Part shown: piece by piece, positions 15,948 through 25,114 of the stretch
How the letters are laid out: every line of letters begins with the position of its first letter
How positions within the stretch are numbered: position 1 is the stretch's first letter
From: Alkalibacter rhizosphaerae
GTDB taxonomy: Bacteria; Bacillota; Clostridia; Eubacteriales; Alkalibacteraceae
Direction: 5' to 3'
Length of the DNA: 64,000 nucleotides
Assembly (NCBI RefSeq): GCF_017352215.1
Contig: NZ_CP071444.1
Coordinates: 2,170,001 to 2,234,000, forward strand
Program-made: the position numbers and the translations under genes
The notes under the pieces: generated by a model
Seen by the model: only the letters and a program-made list of their open reading frames with translations
Database searches by the model: none
What the model was told of the DNA's origin: nothing

Positions 15948-17276
15948 ATGTCAATCACGATCGATACCAAACATGGTGTTATTCGAGAGGAAGAGTTTCT
16001 AGGATTGTGGAGCCAGATTCAGGATTCGGAAAAAGCGCTGAAGGGGAAGACCGGAGCAGGAGCGGATTATCTCGGTTGGTTGGATTATCCGGTCAGCTAC
16101 GACAAGGGTGAATTTCAGCGCATTGAAAAAGCGGCATCCTTTATTCGCAGCAAATGCGAGGCATTTATAATCATAGGCATCGGCGGATCTTACCTGGGTT
16201 CAAAGGCCATGATCGATGCGTTGTCGCCTTTTTTCGCCAATGAACGGGATGAGGTCCAGCCGAAGATCTATTTCGCAGGCCAAAACATCAGCGGCAAGTA
16301 TCATGACGACTTGATCCGCCTGGTGAAAGACAAGGATGTGATGATCAATGTCATTTCCAAATCCGGGACCACGACGGAACCGGCCATTGCTTTTCGACTA
16401 TTCAAAAATCTTTTGGAAGAAAAATATGGAGCGGAAGGTGCCAGGGATCGGATCTATGTCACCACCGATGCAAAAAAAGGAGCATTGAAAGAACTGGCCA
16501 TGGCACAGGGATATGAGACCTTCGTCATACCGGACGATGTTGGTGGCCGTTACTCGGTACATACCGCTGTTGGTTTGCTGCCTATAGCCGTCGCAGGATT
16601 TGACATCAAAGATTTCATGAAAGGTGCAAAAGATCAGATGGAGGAGACCGATGGCGCCATGGACATGACTGATCCATGCTATCGATATGCCGCAGCAAGA
16701 AACATCCTGTATAGAAAAGGCAAAACCATGGAGATCATGGTCAATTACCAACCAGAAATGGCCATGTTTTCCGAGTGGTGGAAACAATTGTTTGGAGAAA
16801 GCGAAGGCAAGGACGGAAAAGGACTGTTTCCGGTTTCTGTAAACAACTCGACAGATCTGCATTCCCTGGGGCAGATCGTGCAAGAAGGTCGTCGCAATAT
16901 GTTTGAGACGATTTTGGTTTTTGATGAAGTGGACCGAGATACGATCATACCAACTGCGTCGGAAGATTTGGACGGTTTGGATTACATTGCCGGTTCCGGT
17001 ATGAATCATGTAAACAACAAGGCCTTTCTTGGCACGCTCATGGCACATGTTGACGGGAACGTACCAAATCTGGTACTGACGATCCCGGAGCTGTCCGCCT
17101 ATATGTTGGGACGTTTGGTTTACTTTTTCGAAAGAGCGTGCGGGATCAGCGGGTATCTTATGGGAGTCAATCCCTTCGACCAACCGGGTGTGGAAAGCTA
17201 TAAGCGCAACATGTTTGCGCTGTTGGGAAAACCCGGATATGAGGATCTGGCCAGGGAACTGGAAGGCAAGAAATAG
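15948..17276 (+). CDS. pgi: Glucose-6-phosphate isomerase
   Basis: Interconverts glucose 6-phosphate and fructose 6-phosphate in glycolysis. The 442-residue length is typical of the short Firmicutes form. Visible motifs are [29 protein letters not shown] (sugar phosphate binding) and [18 protein letters not shown] follows GGATGAGGGGTC. A TATAAT at 15903-15908 lies 40 bases upstream but has no good -35. Monocistronic by context. Confidence 0.96.
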   Translation: MSITIDTKHGVIREEEFLGLWSQIQDSEKALKGKTGAGADYLGWLDYPVSYDKGEFQRIEKAASFIRSKCEAFIIIGIGGSYLGSKAMIDALSPFFANERDEVQPKIYFAGQNISGKYHDDLIRLVKDKDVMINVISKSGTTTEPAIAFRLFKNLLEEKYGAEGARDRIYVTTDAKKGALKELAMAQGYETFVIPDDVGGRYSVHTAVGLLPIAVAGFDIKDFMKGAKDQMEETDGAMDMTDPCYRYAAARNILYRKGKTMEIMVNYQPEMAMFSEWWKQLFGESEGKDGKGLFPVSVNNSTDLHSLGQIVQEGRRNMFETILVFDEVDRDTIIPTASEDLDGLDYIAGSGMNHVNNKAFLGTLMAHVDGNVPNLVLTIPELSAYMLGRLVYFFERACGISGYLMGVNPFDQPGVESYKRNMFALLGKPGYEDLARELEGKK

Positions 17277-17300
17277 ATGGGTCCCGTTTCTAATGCGATT

Positions 17301-17343
17301 TTAACAAAATGGTAATCCACCCTTAATTCCTGCCGGATACAAT
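17301..17343 (+). promoter_or_regulatory. Promoter with three 11-bp-phased Pho-box-like repeats
   Basis: TTAACA at 17301, GTAATC at 17312 and TTAATT at 17323 are spaced exactly 11 bp apart. The last ends nine bases before a -10 TACAAT at 17338-17343, and there is no -35 hexamer. This is the arrangement seen at PhoB/PhoP-activated promoters, where regulator repeats replace the -35. The operon behind it encodes an OmpR/PhoB-type regulator, so autoregulation is plausible. Confidence 0.45.
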
Positions 17344-17374
17344 GAATGCAGGAGAGAGGATGTGAGGGAAATCA

Positions 17375-17913
17375 ATGAAAGTGACATTGGAACAGGTGGA
17401 ACGCCTGCGAAAAAGAGTGGATTGCGATTATCAAACCGCAGAGAAGGTTTTGCGCAAGACCGGGGGAATGAAGACCAGGCGGTTCTTTATATATTAAAAC
17501 GGCGGGAACACCGAGGAAGAAAACTGCTGCAAATGGTACAGGAATCTGTGACAAAGGTTTTGGGATTTCAACTGGTCCTCTTGAAGAAAAAAAAGACGAT
17601 CGTCAAGATGCCCATCGTTCTCCTGGCATTTATCGTTTTGTTCTTTGATGTGCCCATGGGCTTCTTGCTGGCGTTGGCAGTGGTTGCCATCCTTTTGGGA
17701 TATGAATTTGAAGTATACTATAAAAACCATGGGTTTGGGGACAATGGGACTGACGACTGGGAGGAGATCGCCCTCGGAAAGAAGGAAAATGGAGAGGCAG
17801 CAGACCCGAAAGCTTGCGCTGCTCGCCCCTCAAAAGCGGAGTCGATGGAATCTGCCGGGGAGAAACCTGGTGTTGACTTGCAGAATGACTATGAAGAAAT
17901 CATCATCGAATAA
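17375..17913 (+). CDS. DUF4342 (UBA-like) membrane protein, apparent frameshift
   Basis: The N-terminal part from ATG 17375 (GAGGG six bases upstream) reads MKVTLEQVERLRKRVDCDYQ, a UBA-like helical domain typical of DUF4342 proteins. This frame stops soon after codon 40. The rest of the family pattern, NEDQAVLYILKRR, then a KKKTIVKMPIVLLAF strand and a pair of hydrophobic segments to GYEFEVYYK, is in the -1 frame. Adding one G to the GGGGG at 17462-17466 joins both parts into one protein of about 180 residues with an acidic tail. A conventional ORF from GTG 17362 has a nonsense N-terminus. Function unknown. It is followed 11 bases later by the response regulator. A sequencing error, a real mutation and recoding are all possible. 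Confidence 0.7.
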
Positions 17914-17924
17914 GGCGGTGCATC

Positions 17925-18620
17925 ATGAGTATACGAATTTTGATTGTGGAAGATGAATTGCAGATCGGACGTTTCCTTCAATTGGAACTGGAGCATGAAG
18001 GGTATCTTGTGGACACGGCATCCGACGGACGGGAAGGTTTGGAAAAAGCCCAAGCCAATGATTACGATGTCATGATCCTGGACATCATGCTCCCAAAACT
18101 GAGCGGATTGGAAGTTTGCCGCAGGATCCGTCAGGACAAGAAGACATTGCCCATCATCATGCTGACGGCAAAGGATGACGTCAGTGACAAAGTAATGGGT
18201 TTGGACATGGGCGCTGATGATTACATGACCAAACCATTTGCCATTGAAGAATTGTTGGCAAGGATCCGTGTCGCGGTAAAAAGGCAGGTGTCTGTGGAAT
18301 CAAAGGAATCACCCGGTTTGTTGCGAATGGGAGAGCTGGTGGTGGATAAAGACCAATACCAAGCATATTACGGCAATGAGGCCATCGAGTTGACAAAAAA
18401 AGAATTTGATCTTCTGGTGTACCTGATGGAAAACAAGAACATCGTGTTGAGCAGGGACAAAATCGTGGAAAAAGTGTGGGGTTACGATTATATGGGAGAA
18501 ACCAACGTGACGGACGTATACATCCGTTATCTTCGTGGAAAACTGGACCAGCGTTTTGGCACCAACTTCATCAAGACCGTCAGGGGCGTTGGCTACAAAC
18601 TGACCAATGACGGTTCATAA
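17925..18620 (+). CDS. OmpR/PhoB family response regulator
   Basis: A 231-residue two-component regulator. The receiver domain has acidic residues E9-D10, the phosphoacceptor Asp53 (ILDIMLPKLSG) and the Lys of MTKPF near 104; the C-terminal winged helix ends in VRGVGYKL, typical of the OmpR/PhoB group. ATG follows AAGGCGGTGCATC. It overlaps no gene but is 16 bases from the kinase start, so the two are one operon with the DUF4342 gene. Confidence 0.94.
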   Translation: MSIRILIVEDELQIGRFLQLELEHEGYLVDTASDGREGLEKAQANDYDVMILDIMLPKLSGLEVCRRIRQDKKTLPIIMLTAKDDVSDKVMGLDMGADDYMTKPFAIEELLARIRVAVKRQVSVESKESPGLLRMGELVVDKDQYQAYYGNEAIELTKKEFDLLVYLMENKNIVLSRDKIVEKVWGYDYMGETNVTDVYIRYLRGKLDQRFGTNFIKTVRGVGYKLTNDGS

Positions 18621-18636
18621 GACAGGGGTCGAACCC

Positions 18637-20081
18637 ATGGAGAAAAAAACGAGAGAGTGGATGTCCTTTCCGGTTTCCATCATGGAAAACGCAAAGCGCA
18701 TGTTGCGATTTTCCATACGCTCCAATATTTCGGCAACGTATATCAGACTCTACTCCGTCGCCTTTATTTGGCTAGTTTTGTTGTTGGCGGGGGATTTATT
18801 CACCATACCAAGCAAGAATTTGCGGAGCAAAACTACCAGGTAATGAACATGGTGGTGGAAAAGGTTCAGGAAGACGGAAACCGGAGCGAATTGCAGACGA
18901 TCCTTGATGGTGTGTACAAAGAGGAGAAGATCGGGATCCTCATATTGGATCCGGCGAATGACCAACGAATGTCCAATGCCCTGGATTATCCCATCTGGAA
19001 CTACGACAAGATCGTCAGCGAAAGTTGGTTCCAGCAGGAAATGAAATTGTTTTCCCTCTTGCCATATAAACTCATGGCCCTGGAGGCAAATGGGGAAAAT
19101 GGACGAACGGTAGTCTTTTTCTACTCCGTTTCCAGCCAAATGGATTTGGCGAAAAACATGCTTGGATATCTGTTGCTGGGGTATGTTTCCGGTGTCCTGC
19201 TGTTATGGATCGCAGGCGGCATGAAAGTTCGGCGGATCATTCAGCCCATTGAGCGGATCACCAATGCAACAAAAAGCATCAACACAAAAAATTTGGATGC
19301 AAGGATCGATGTGGGACGTGCGAAATACGAATTAAAGGATTTGGCCTCCACCATCAATGACATGATGGATCGCATGCAAGACGGTTACAAAAAACAACAG
19401 CAGTTTGTCTCCGATGTCAGCCATGAACTGAGAACCCCCATTTCTGTCATCAACGGGTATGCCAACTTGCTGGACCGGTGGGGCAAAGAAGATCCGGCCA
19501 TTCTCCAGGAAGCCATTGATGCGCTGAAAAGTGAATCGCAGAACATGGCAGATCTGGTGGAGAAATTGTTGTTTTTGGCACGATACGATCGGGATGCGCT
19601 GAAATATGACATGCAAAGCATTGATTTCAGCGAGCTGATGGATGAAGTGGGCAAGGAAACGGAAATGATCGATCAGCATCATCGGATCCAATGGACCGTC
19701 GAAGAAAACTTGATGCTGTATGGAGATGCTAATCGAATCAAGCAGGTCGCTCGAATTTTTGTCGATAATGCAGTGAAGTATTCTCCAGAAGGGAAAGATA
19801 TAGAAATACGGGGATATCGGGACAAGAATTACGTGGTATTGGAAGTGGAAGATCATGGAATGGGAATTCCCAAAGAAAAACTAAAAAGTGTTTTTGAGCG
19901 TTTTTATCGGACGGATGAATCACGAAACAAGAATACCGGCGGATATGGTTTGGGTTTGAGCATTGCCAGGATCATTGTTCTTCAGCATGGGGGAAAGATC
20001 CGAGTGCGGTCCAAGCCGGATTCCGGCAGCGTTTTTTCTGCACTTTTTCCCATGAAGGTCCAAGCAACAACAATAAAATAA
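18637..20081 (+). CDS. Sensor histidine kinase, apparent frameshift in first membrane helix
   Basis: From ATG 18637 the frame encodes a basic N-terminus and the first membrane helix (YIRLYSVAFIWLVLLL), then ends at 18843. The extracellular domain (QEFAEQNYQVMNMVV onward), second helix near MLGYLLLGYVSGVLLL, HAMP linker, HisKA box (SDVSHELRTPIS, His in the phosphorylation site) and ATPase boxes (VDNAVKYSP, DHGMGIP, GGYGLGLSIA) are in the -1 frame. One extra G in GGGGG at 18789-18793 restores a single 482-residue kinase. Without it no membrane-anchored full-length kinase is made. The partner is the regulator just upstream. The signal sensed is unknown. Confidence 0.85.
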
Positions 20082-20088
20082 AAAAAAT

Positions 20089-20110
20089 AAAACGCCGAAA
20101 GGCGTTTTAT
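20089..20110. terminator. Bidirectional terminator between kinase and tetR
   Basis: AAAACGCC (20089-20096), GAAA tetraloop, GGCGTTTT (20101-20108); 8-bp stem flanked by A-run and T-run, between convergent genes. It overlaps the last two codons of the tetR gene. Confidence 0.85.
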
Positions 20111-20784
20111 TCGTCGTCGTCATCGGATTTGACGAATTCATCCAAATCCACTTCCATGACCATGTCGATTGCTTGAGCAAGTTTCTCTTCAAAAATCTTT
20201 TCATCGATCCCTACACTGATGATCCAGAAACGGGTTATAAAGAACAGCGCTTCTCGAAAACTCATGTCCAGGTGGCCGGAGACCAGGCTTCTAAAGATAC
20301 TTGTGCCAATGGCAAATGCTGAGATGGTATAGGCTTGCAACAACTGTGGTTCCAGATCGACACCATAATTTTTGAGGATCTCGTTGAATTGTTTGGTCAC
20401 CATGTAATTCAAATCGTAATCATCGATGTCGTCCACTGGGTTTTCAAATGGATGAACGGACTCCAAATAGAGGGTTTGGTACAATTCCTGCTCTACAAGG
20501 ATGCGATAATACAGGGAGACATAAACGAAATGACTGAGCATGCAGTCTTCCTTAAATGGGACCCGGTACTCGGCATAATCCAGCGTGCGAAGAATAAGAC
20601 TGCCCAACAGGTGGTCTGCGATCCCTTGTTTGTTTTTGAAATAGTAATACAGCAAGGGGTTCTTGACACCGGCCCGCTCCGCAATATCCCGCACAGAGAT
20701 GTCCTTCCAGCCTTTTTCCAAGACCAGTTCTTTTGTTACATTCAAAATTTTCCTGCGTGTTTCGATACTTTTTTTATATGCCAT
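20107..20784 (-). CDS. TetR family transcriptional regulator
   Basis: A 225-residue repressor. The N-terminal helix-turn-helix is typical (RRKILNVTKELVLEKGW, then ISVRDIAERAGVKNPLLYYYFKNKQG); the ligand domain is not assigned. ATG 20784 is six bases after GGTGAT; an ATG six bases upstream abuts that site, and the longer open frame beyond is non-coding. The tail is acidic (KSDDDDE). Its promoter contains a long palindrome that overlaps the -35, so it is probably autoregulated and might also affect the divergent acpS-nnr-nadE genes. Target unknown. Confidence 0.88.
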   Translation of the reverse strand: MAYKKSIETRRKILNVTKELVLEKGWKDISVRDIAERAGVKNPLLYYYFKNKQGIADHLLGSLILRTLDYAEYRVPFKEDCMLSHFVYVSLYYRILVEQELYQTLYLESVHPFENPVDDIDDYDLNYMVTKQFNEILKNYGVDLEPQLLQAYTISAFAIGTSIFRSLVSGHLDMSFREALFFITRFWIISVGIDEKIFEEKLAQAIDMVMEVDLDEFVKSDDDDE

Positions 20785-20800
20785 TTTCATCACCACTATA

Positions 20801-20826
20801 ATTATACCATCAATTTTTAATGTCAA
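20801..20826 (-). promoter_or_regulatory. tetR promoter
   Basis: On the minus strand TTGACA (20826-20821) and an extended -10 TGG-TATAAT (TATAAT at 20806-20801). The spacer is only 14 bp, so the extended -10 probably matters most. The -35 lies inside the palindrome at 20810-20838. Confidence 0.55.
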
Positions 20827-20838
20827 ACTAAAAATTGA
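20810..20838. promoter_or_regulatory. Palindromic operator candidate for the TetR protein
   Basis: Perfect 10-bp inverted repeats, TCAATTTTTA at 20810-20819 and TAAAAATTGA at 20829-20838, separated by 9 bases that contain the tetR -35 on the minus strand. Size and position suit a TetR dimer site for autorepression. Confidence 0.6.
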
Positions 20839-20875
20839 AAAAACTTTGCATAAAAACGACGAAATTGTGTAATTA

Positions 20876-20884
20876 TGGTATAAT
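20876..20884 (+). promoter_or_regulatory. Extended -10 promoter of acpS
   Basis: TGG-TATAAT, TATAAT at 20879-20884, 28 bases before the acpS ATG, with no -35 at 17 bp. It is 38 bases from the edge of the TetR palindrome. Confidence 0.55.
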
Positions 20885-20911
20885 TTAAAGGCAAAAGAGA
20901 GGAGCATTGCG

Positions 20912-21295
20912 ATGGTTAGAGGGATCGGCAACGACATCATCGAAATGGAGCGGATCAGAAAAGCCTTGGAAAAAAACAGTCGTTTTTTTACCAAGCTCTT
21001 TACTCCCCGGGAACAGGAATATTTAAGGTCTCGAAAAGACTTTGTGCAAGCAGTGGCTGGCCGATTTGCCGCCAAGGAAGCTGTAGCCAAGGCATTGGGC
21101 ACCGGTTTTCGATCATTCGGCATGGCGGACATCGAAATATTGGGGGATGATATAGGAAAACCGGTGGTTCTGTTGTCCGAAAAGGTCCGATCTGCCGTGA
21201 AAGGTGGAGAAGATCTTCAAGTTATGGTCACCATATCCCACAGTCGGGACCATGCATTGGCTACGGCATTGGCCATGGAGGAGGTATCGCATTGA
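20912..21295 (+). CDS. acpS: Holo-[acyl-carrier-protein] synthase
   Basis: Transfers 4'-phosphopantetheine from CoA to acyl carrier protein, activating it for fatty acid synthesis. The 127-residue length is standard. Metal and CoA residues are in GIGNDIIEMERI (Asp, Glu) near the start and RFAAKEAVAKALGTG in the middle, with ISHSRDHALATA near the end. ATG follows GAGGAGCATTGCG. The stop overlaps the nnr TTG start, an arrangement common in Firmicutes. Confidence 0.95.
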   Translation: MVRGIGNDIIEMERIRKALEKNSRFFTKLFTPREQEYLRSRKDFVQAVAGRFAAKEAVAKALGTGFRSFGMADIEILGDDIGKPVVLLSEKVRSAVKGGEDLQVMVTISHSRDHALATALAMEEVSH

Positions 21296-22809
21296 ATGTT
21301 TATACAGTGGAAGAGATGCGGGAGAGAGACCGCAACACCATGATCCAACACAACATGGACATATTGACCTTGGTAGACAGAGCTACAGATGAAATTTTGG
21401 ATGTGCTGGTTTCTTCCATTTGCCCCCAACCGGAAGGCAAGCAGTTTCTAGTTGTCTGCGGGAAAGGAAACAACGGAGCAGATGGATTGTCTTTGGCCGG
21501 AAAACTGAAAAACTTGGGCTCCAGGGTGGTAGCGATAATGATCCAACCCCAAGAGTTTTGGAGTGAAGAAGTAAGAACGTTGGCCCACTCTTTGGGTGAA
21601 GTATTTATTTGGGATGAAGTGTCTGTGGAGCGATGGGACGAATGGGTCGCCGGCAGTCGATATATCGTGGATGCCATACTTGGGACTGGATGCAGAGGAG
21701 AAATGGAGCCTGCTGTTGCAGCAGCGATCGCGCAAATCAATGAGACCGGGCTTCCGGTCATCTCTCTGGACCTGCCCTCCGGGATCCGCGGCAACAACGG
21801 GCAAGCCTGTGAGATCGCCATAAAAGCAACCTATACCATTGTCGTGGACGGGTATAAGACCGGAAATCTTATGGGGAGCAGCAGTGTTTATTCCGGGGAA
21901 CTTTTATTGACAAAGGAAGTGGGTTTGTGGACTTCTTCAAACCCCGATTATAAAAAAACCATGTTGGAAAGGAACCAGCAAAAACTGCCTTCCCGTAGCA
22001 AAGCGGCCCATAAATATGACTTTGGCAAGCTAGTGGTCATTGGTGGATCCCGAGGCATGGAAGGGGCCGGTTTCCTGGCGGCCATGGCAGGTCTGCGTAC
22101 TGGTTGTGGCGTATCCCAGCTCCTTTCTTGTGAAAACTGGGAAGCCCGCAAGATGTCTTTCTATCCGGAGCTGATGGTGGATACTTTTTTCGACCATCAG
22201 GGACTCATGGAAAAATTGAAAAAGACAAATGCTGTCGTTTTCGGCCCTGGAACCGTTTATGTAGAACGAGACGTGGAATATGTTCAGGAGATCATGGAAA
22301 GTGACATTCCCCTGGTCCTGGATGGAGGAGCCATTCCGTTGCTCAACGATCTGCGGGATCGGATCCAACTTTCAAAGCACCGACTCATTGTGACGCCCCA
22401 TACCGGCGAAATGGCCAGGTTGTTTCGCGTAACCAGTCGGGATGTGCTGGAGGACCCCGTGTATTTTATCACTTCGTTTTTGGAATCCTACCAGGTGGAC
22501 TTGGTTATGAAGGGACCTTGCACGGTGATCGCAAGCGGCCAGGAGATGTTTTTTTCCTATGGACCCAACTCCGGCATGGCCACTGCCGGCAGCGGCGACG
22601 TGCTGTCAGGCTTGATCGGAGGGTTTCTTGCACAGGGATGCAGCAATGAAGAAGCCATGAAAAGCGGAGTGCTTGTTCATCAGGAAGCAGGCAATGCAGC
22701 AAGAAAAATATATGGAGAGCGGAGCATGACGTCTACGGACATCCTTTCAAATATATACAAGGGGATCCATGGGCTGGAACAAACTATTGCAGAGGACGTG
22801 AAGGGATGA
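21292..22809 (+). CDS. nnr: Bifunctional NAD(P)H-hydrate epimerase / ADP-dependent dehydratase
   Basis: Repairs damaged hydrated NAD(P)H. The 505-residue protein joins an N-terminal YjeF epimerase domain (to about 215: VCGKGNNGADGLSLAG, DAILGTGCRG, SLDLPSGI) to a C-terminal ribokinase-like dehydratase domain (VIGGSRGMEGAGFLA, TPHTGEMARL, ATAGSGDVLSGLIGG). The TTG start at 21292 lies seven bases after GGAGG and overlaps the acpS stop; no ATG is in frame nearby. It overlaps the nadE start by four bases, linking NAD repair and NAD synthesis in one operon. Confidence 0.95.
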   Translation: MNVYTVEEMRERDRNTMIQHNMDILTLVDRATDEILDVLVSSICPQPEGKQFLVVCGKGNNGADGLSLAGKLKNLGSRVVAIMIQPQEFWSEEVRTLAHSLGEVFIWDEVSVERWDEWVAGSRYIVDAILGTGCRGEMEPAVAAAIAQINETGLPVISLDLPSGIRGNNGQACEIAIKATYTIVVDGYKTGNLMGSSSVYSGELLLTKEVGLWTSSNPDYKKTMLERNQQKLPSRSKAAHKYDFGKLVVIGGSRGMEGAGFLAAMAGLRTGCGVSQLLSCENWEARKMSFYPELMVDTFFDHQGLMEKLKKTNAVVFGPGTVYVERDVEYVQEIMESDIPLVLDGGAIPLLNDLRDRIQLSKHRLIVTPHTGEMARLFRVTSRDVLEDPVYFITSFLESYQVDLVMKGPCTVIASGQEMFFSYGPNSGMATAGSGDVLSGLIGGFLAQGCSNEEAMKSGVLVHQEAGNAARKIYGERSMTSTDILSNIYKGIHGLEQTIAEDVKG

Positions 22810-24737
22810 ATCGACAGGGATTTTATCGAATTGGTTGCGCAGTGCCGGAACTGAAAGTGGCCGATGTGGATCATAATGTGGAAAAAATCACGGAAATGAT
22901 GGACGCAGCTGTACAAAAGGAAGTGGACGTTTTGGTTTTTCCGGAATTGGGCATAACGGGATACACTTGCGCAGATCTGTTTTTTCAGGAAAGGCTTGTA
23001 GAAGCTGCACAAGGTGGTGTAAAAAAGATCGTGGAGCATTCCAAAGACAAGGCAGGTGTTTTTGTCATTGGTGCGCCGGTTCGAATGTTTCATCGACTAT
23101 ACAATTGCGGAGTGGTGATCTGGACAGGAAAGATCCTGGGGATCGTACCAAAGATCCACATTCCGGAATACAACGAATATTATGAAAAACGCTGGTTTTC
23201 CAGCGGTCAGGATTTTACAGAAAACTGTCAGGTGGAGTATGCAGGAATGTCCACATGGATGGGGACGCGAATCTTGTTCCGGGACAAAAGAGATACTAAT
23301 ATGGCCTTGGGCCTAGAAATTTGCGAAGATCTCTGGGTACCCATACCGCCAAGCTCCCATCATGCCATGGCAGGTGCAACGGTATTGCTGAACTTGTCGG
23401 CAAGCAACGATTTGGTAGGGAAAAGAGAATACCGGGTGGATTTGGCGAAAAACCAGGCAGCCAGAACGTTGAGCGCTTATGCCTATGCATCTGCCGGATT
23501 TGGCGAATCCACTACCGATGTGGTCCACGGCGGAGATGCTTTTTTGGTGGAAAACGGTACTTTGCTGGCCGAAAATCAACGATTTGCACTGGAAGGCAGT
23601 CTTACGACGGCTGACGTGGATGTGGAACGACTGGCTGGAGAACGGACAAAAAAACAAGGTTCCTATTACGGAACAGGAGCATTGCCGTGGGATTATCAAT
23701 TAGTGGAATTTCAATTGCCCGAAAATATCAGCACGGTGGAACGCAGCGTCTGGAAACATCCTTTTGTTCCATCCAGGCAGGAAGACCGGTATCAGCGTTG
23801 CGAGGAGATCTTTCAGATCCAAACGACGGGATTGATGAAACGCTATCTCCATGCCCAAGCGAAATCACTGGTGGTGGGGATCTCCGGAGGATTGGATTCT
23901 ACCCTGGCGCTGCTGGTATGTGTCAAAGCCTGCGATCGATTGGGAGTGGACCGTAAAAACATCAAGGGGATCACCATGCCTGGATTTGGAACGACGGATC
24001 GGACCTACAACAACGCTTTGGCGCTGATGGAACAGTTGCACATCCATTGGGAGGAGATCTCCATTGTAGAGGCGACCATGGGCCATTTTGAGGATATCGG
24101 GCATGATCCCCAGATCCATGATGTTACTTATGAAAATGCACAGGCAAGGGAACGCACCCAGATCCTGATGGACTTGGCCAACAAGTATAACGGCTTGGTG
24201 GTGGGAACGGGAGATCTGTCGGAACTTGCCCTTGGTTGGGCCACCTACAATGGAGACCACATGTCCATGTATGGTGTCAACAGCGGCATTCCAAAAACCC
24301 TGGTCCGATACATGGTGGATTGGGTGGCGGACAACAGCCTGCAGGAAGTTCGAAGCATTTTGCACGATATTCTGGATACTCCCGTCAGTCCGGAACTCCT
24401 GCCGCCGGATAAAGACGGCAACATCGCCCAAAAGACGGAAGAAGTGGTGGGCCCCTATGAACTTCATGATTTTTTCCTGTATTATGTGGTCCGGTTCGGA
24501 TTTCAACCGGAAAAAGTGATGACGTTGGCAAATCGCGCCTTTGAAAATATATTTGATGCAGAAACCATAGAAAAATGGCTCAAGAAATTTTACCAGCGCT
24601 TTTTCTCCCAACAGTTCAAGCGTTCCTGTTTGCCGGACGGGCCAAAAGTGGGATCCATCAATCTGTCCCCAAGGGGAGATTGGCGGATGCCCAGCGATGC
24701 ATCCGTAGCGGCATGGCAGAAATTTTGGGAAAAATAG
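22806..24737 (+). CDS. nadE: Glutamine-dependent NAD(+) synthase
   Basis: Converts deamido-NAD to NAD with glutamine nitrogen. The 643-residue protein has an N-terminal nitrilase-type glutaminase: Glu in FPELGITGYTCADLF, Lys in PKIHIPEYNEYY and Cys in LEICEDLWVP; then the synthetase domain from about 330 with the PP-loop ISGGLDSTLAL and GTGDLSELALGW. ATG overlaps the nnr stop. It is full length; the glutaminase domain means no separate ammonia source is required. Confidence 0.96.
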   Translation: MNRQGFYRIGCAVPELKVADVDHNVEKITEMMDAAVQKEVDVLVFPELGITGYTCADLFFQERLVEAAQGGVKKIVEHSKDKAGVFVIGAPVRMFHRLYNCGVVIWTGKILGIVPKIHIPEYNEYYEKRWFSSGQDFTENCQVEYAGMSTWMGTRILFRDKRDTNMALGLEICEDLWVPIPPSSHHAMAGATVLLNLSASNDLVGKREYRVDLAKNQAARTLSAYAYASAGFGESTTDVVHGGDAFLVENGTLLAENQRFALEGSLTTADVDVERLAGERTKKQGSYYGTGALPWDYQLVEFQLPENISTVERSVWKHPFVPSRQEDRYQRCEEIFQIQTTGLMKRYLHAQAKSLVVGISGGLDSTLALLVCVKACDRLGVDRKNIKGITMPGFGTTDRTYNNALALMEQLHIHWEEISIVEATMGHFEDIGHDPQIHDVTYENAQARERTQILMDLANKYNGLVVGTGDLSELALGWATYNGDHMSMYGVNSGIPKTLVRYMVDWVADNSLQEVRSILHDILDTPVSPELLPPDKDGNIAQKTEEVVGPYELHDFFLYYVVRFGFQPEKVMTLANRAFENIFDAETIEKWLKKFYQRFFSQQFKRSCLPDGPKVGSINLSPRGDWRMPSDASVAAWQKFWEK

Positions 24738-24744
24738 AAAAGGT

Positions 24745-25017
24745 TTATTTTTTCAACCGGTCCAGGATCCGACGATAACCATCGCCGTATTTTAGACAGC
24801 GGGATACCCGACTGACTGTTGTGGAGCTTGCACCGGTCTCATGCTGCACTTCAGTAAAGGTTTGGCCGTCCATCAGTCCAACGGCAATTTCCAATCGATG
24901 CTGCATGTCTTCCATTTCCTTGATGGTGCAGAGATCTTCTAAAAAAGCCATGGTCTCTTCCTCGGATTCCAGGGAGATCAGGCATTGGATCAACAGTTGA
25001 AAGCGTTCTTTGTTCAT
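24745..25017 (-). CDS. YerC/YecD family TrpR-related regulator
   Basis: A 90-residue TrpR-like helix-turn-helix protein, with IKEMEDMQHRLEIAVGLMDG leading into TFTEVQHETGASSTTVSRVSRCL, the DNA-recognition part. This small family is widespread in Firmicutes; it lacks a known co-repressor pocket assignment. ATG follows GGGAGGATAACA. It is convergent with nadE, only seven bases apart, with no clear terminator between. Confidence 0.92.
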   Translation of the reverse strand: MNKERFQLLIQCLISLESEEETMAFLEDLCTIKEMEDMQHRLEIAVGLMDGQTFTEVQHETGASSTTVSRVSRCLKYGDGYRRILDRLKK

Positions 25018-25060
25018 TGTTATCCTCCCGAATGAAGTTAGGCTTACCAGCCTTGGTTTG

Positions 25061-25089
25061 ATTATACTTTATTAAGGTAAAGTAGTAAA
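25061..25089 (-). promoter_or_regulatory. Promoter of the yerC-like gene
   Basis: Minus-strand TTTACT (25089-25084) and TATAAT (25066-25061) with a 17-bp spacer, 44 bases before the ATG. Confidence 0.6.
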
Positions 25090-25114
25090 GGAATTTCCAT
25101 GGAGGAGGTTTTTT

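Noticed and set aside
17362-17913. Conventional 183-codon ORF from GTG 17362
   Set aside because: Its first 45 or so residues resemble no family, while the alternative frame gives the expected UBA-like N-terminus with a proper ribosome site.
18657-18840. Alternative histidine kinase start at 18657
   Set aside because: This stretch is the shadow of the real N-terminus in the other frame; it lacks a ribosome site and a proper first membrane helix.
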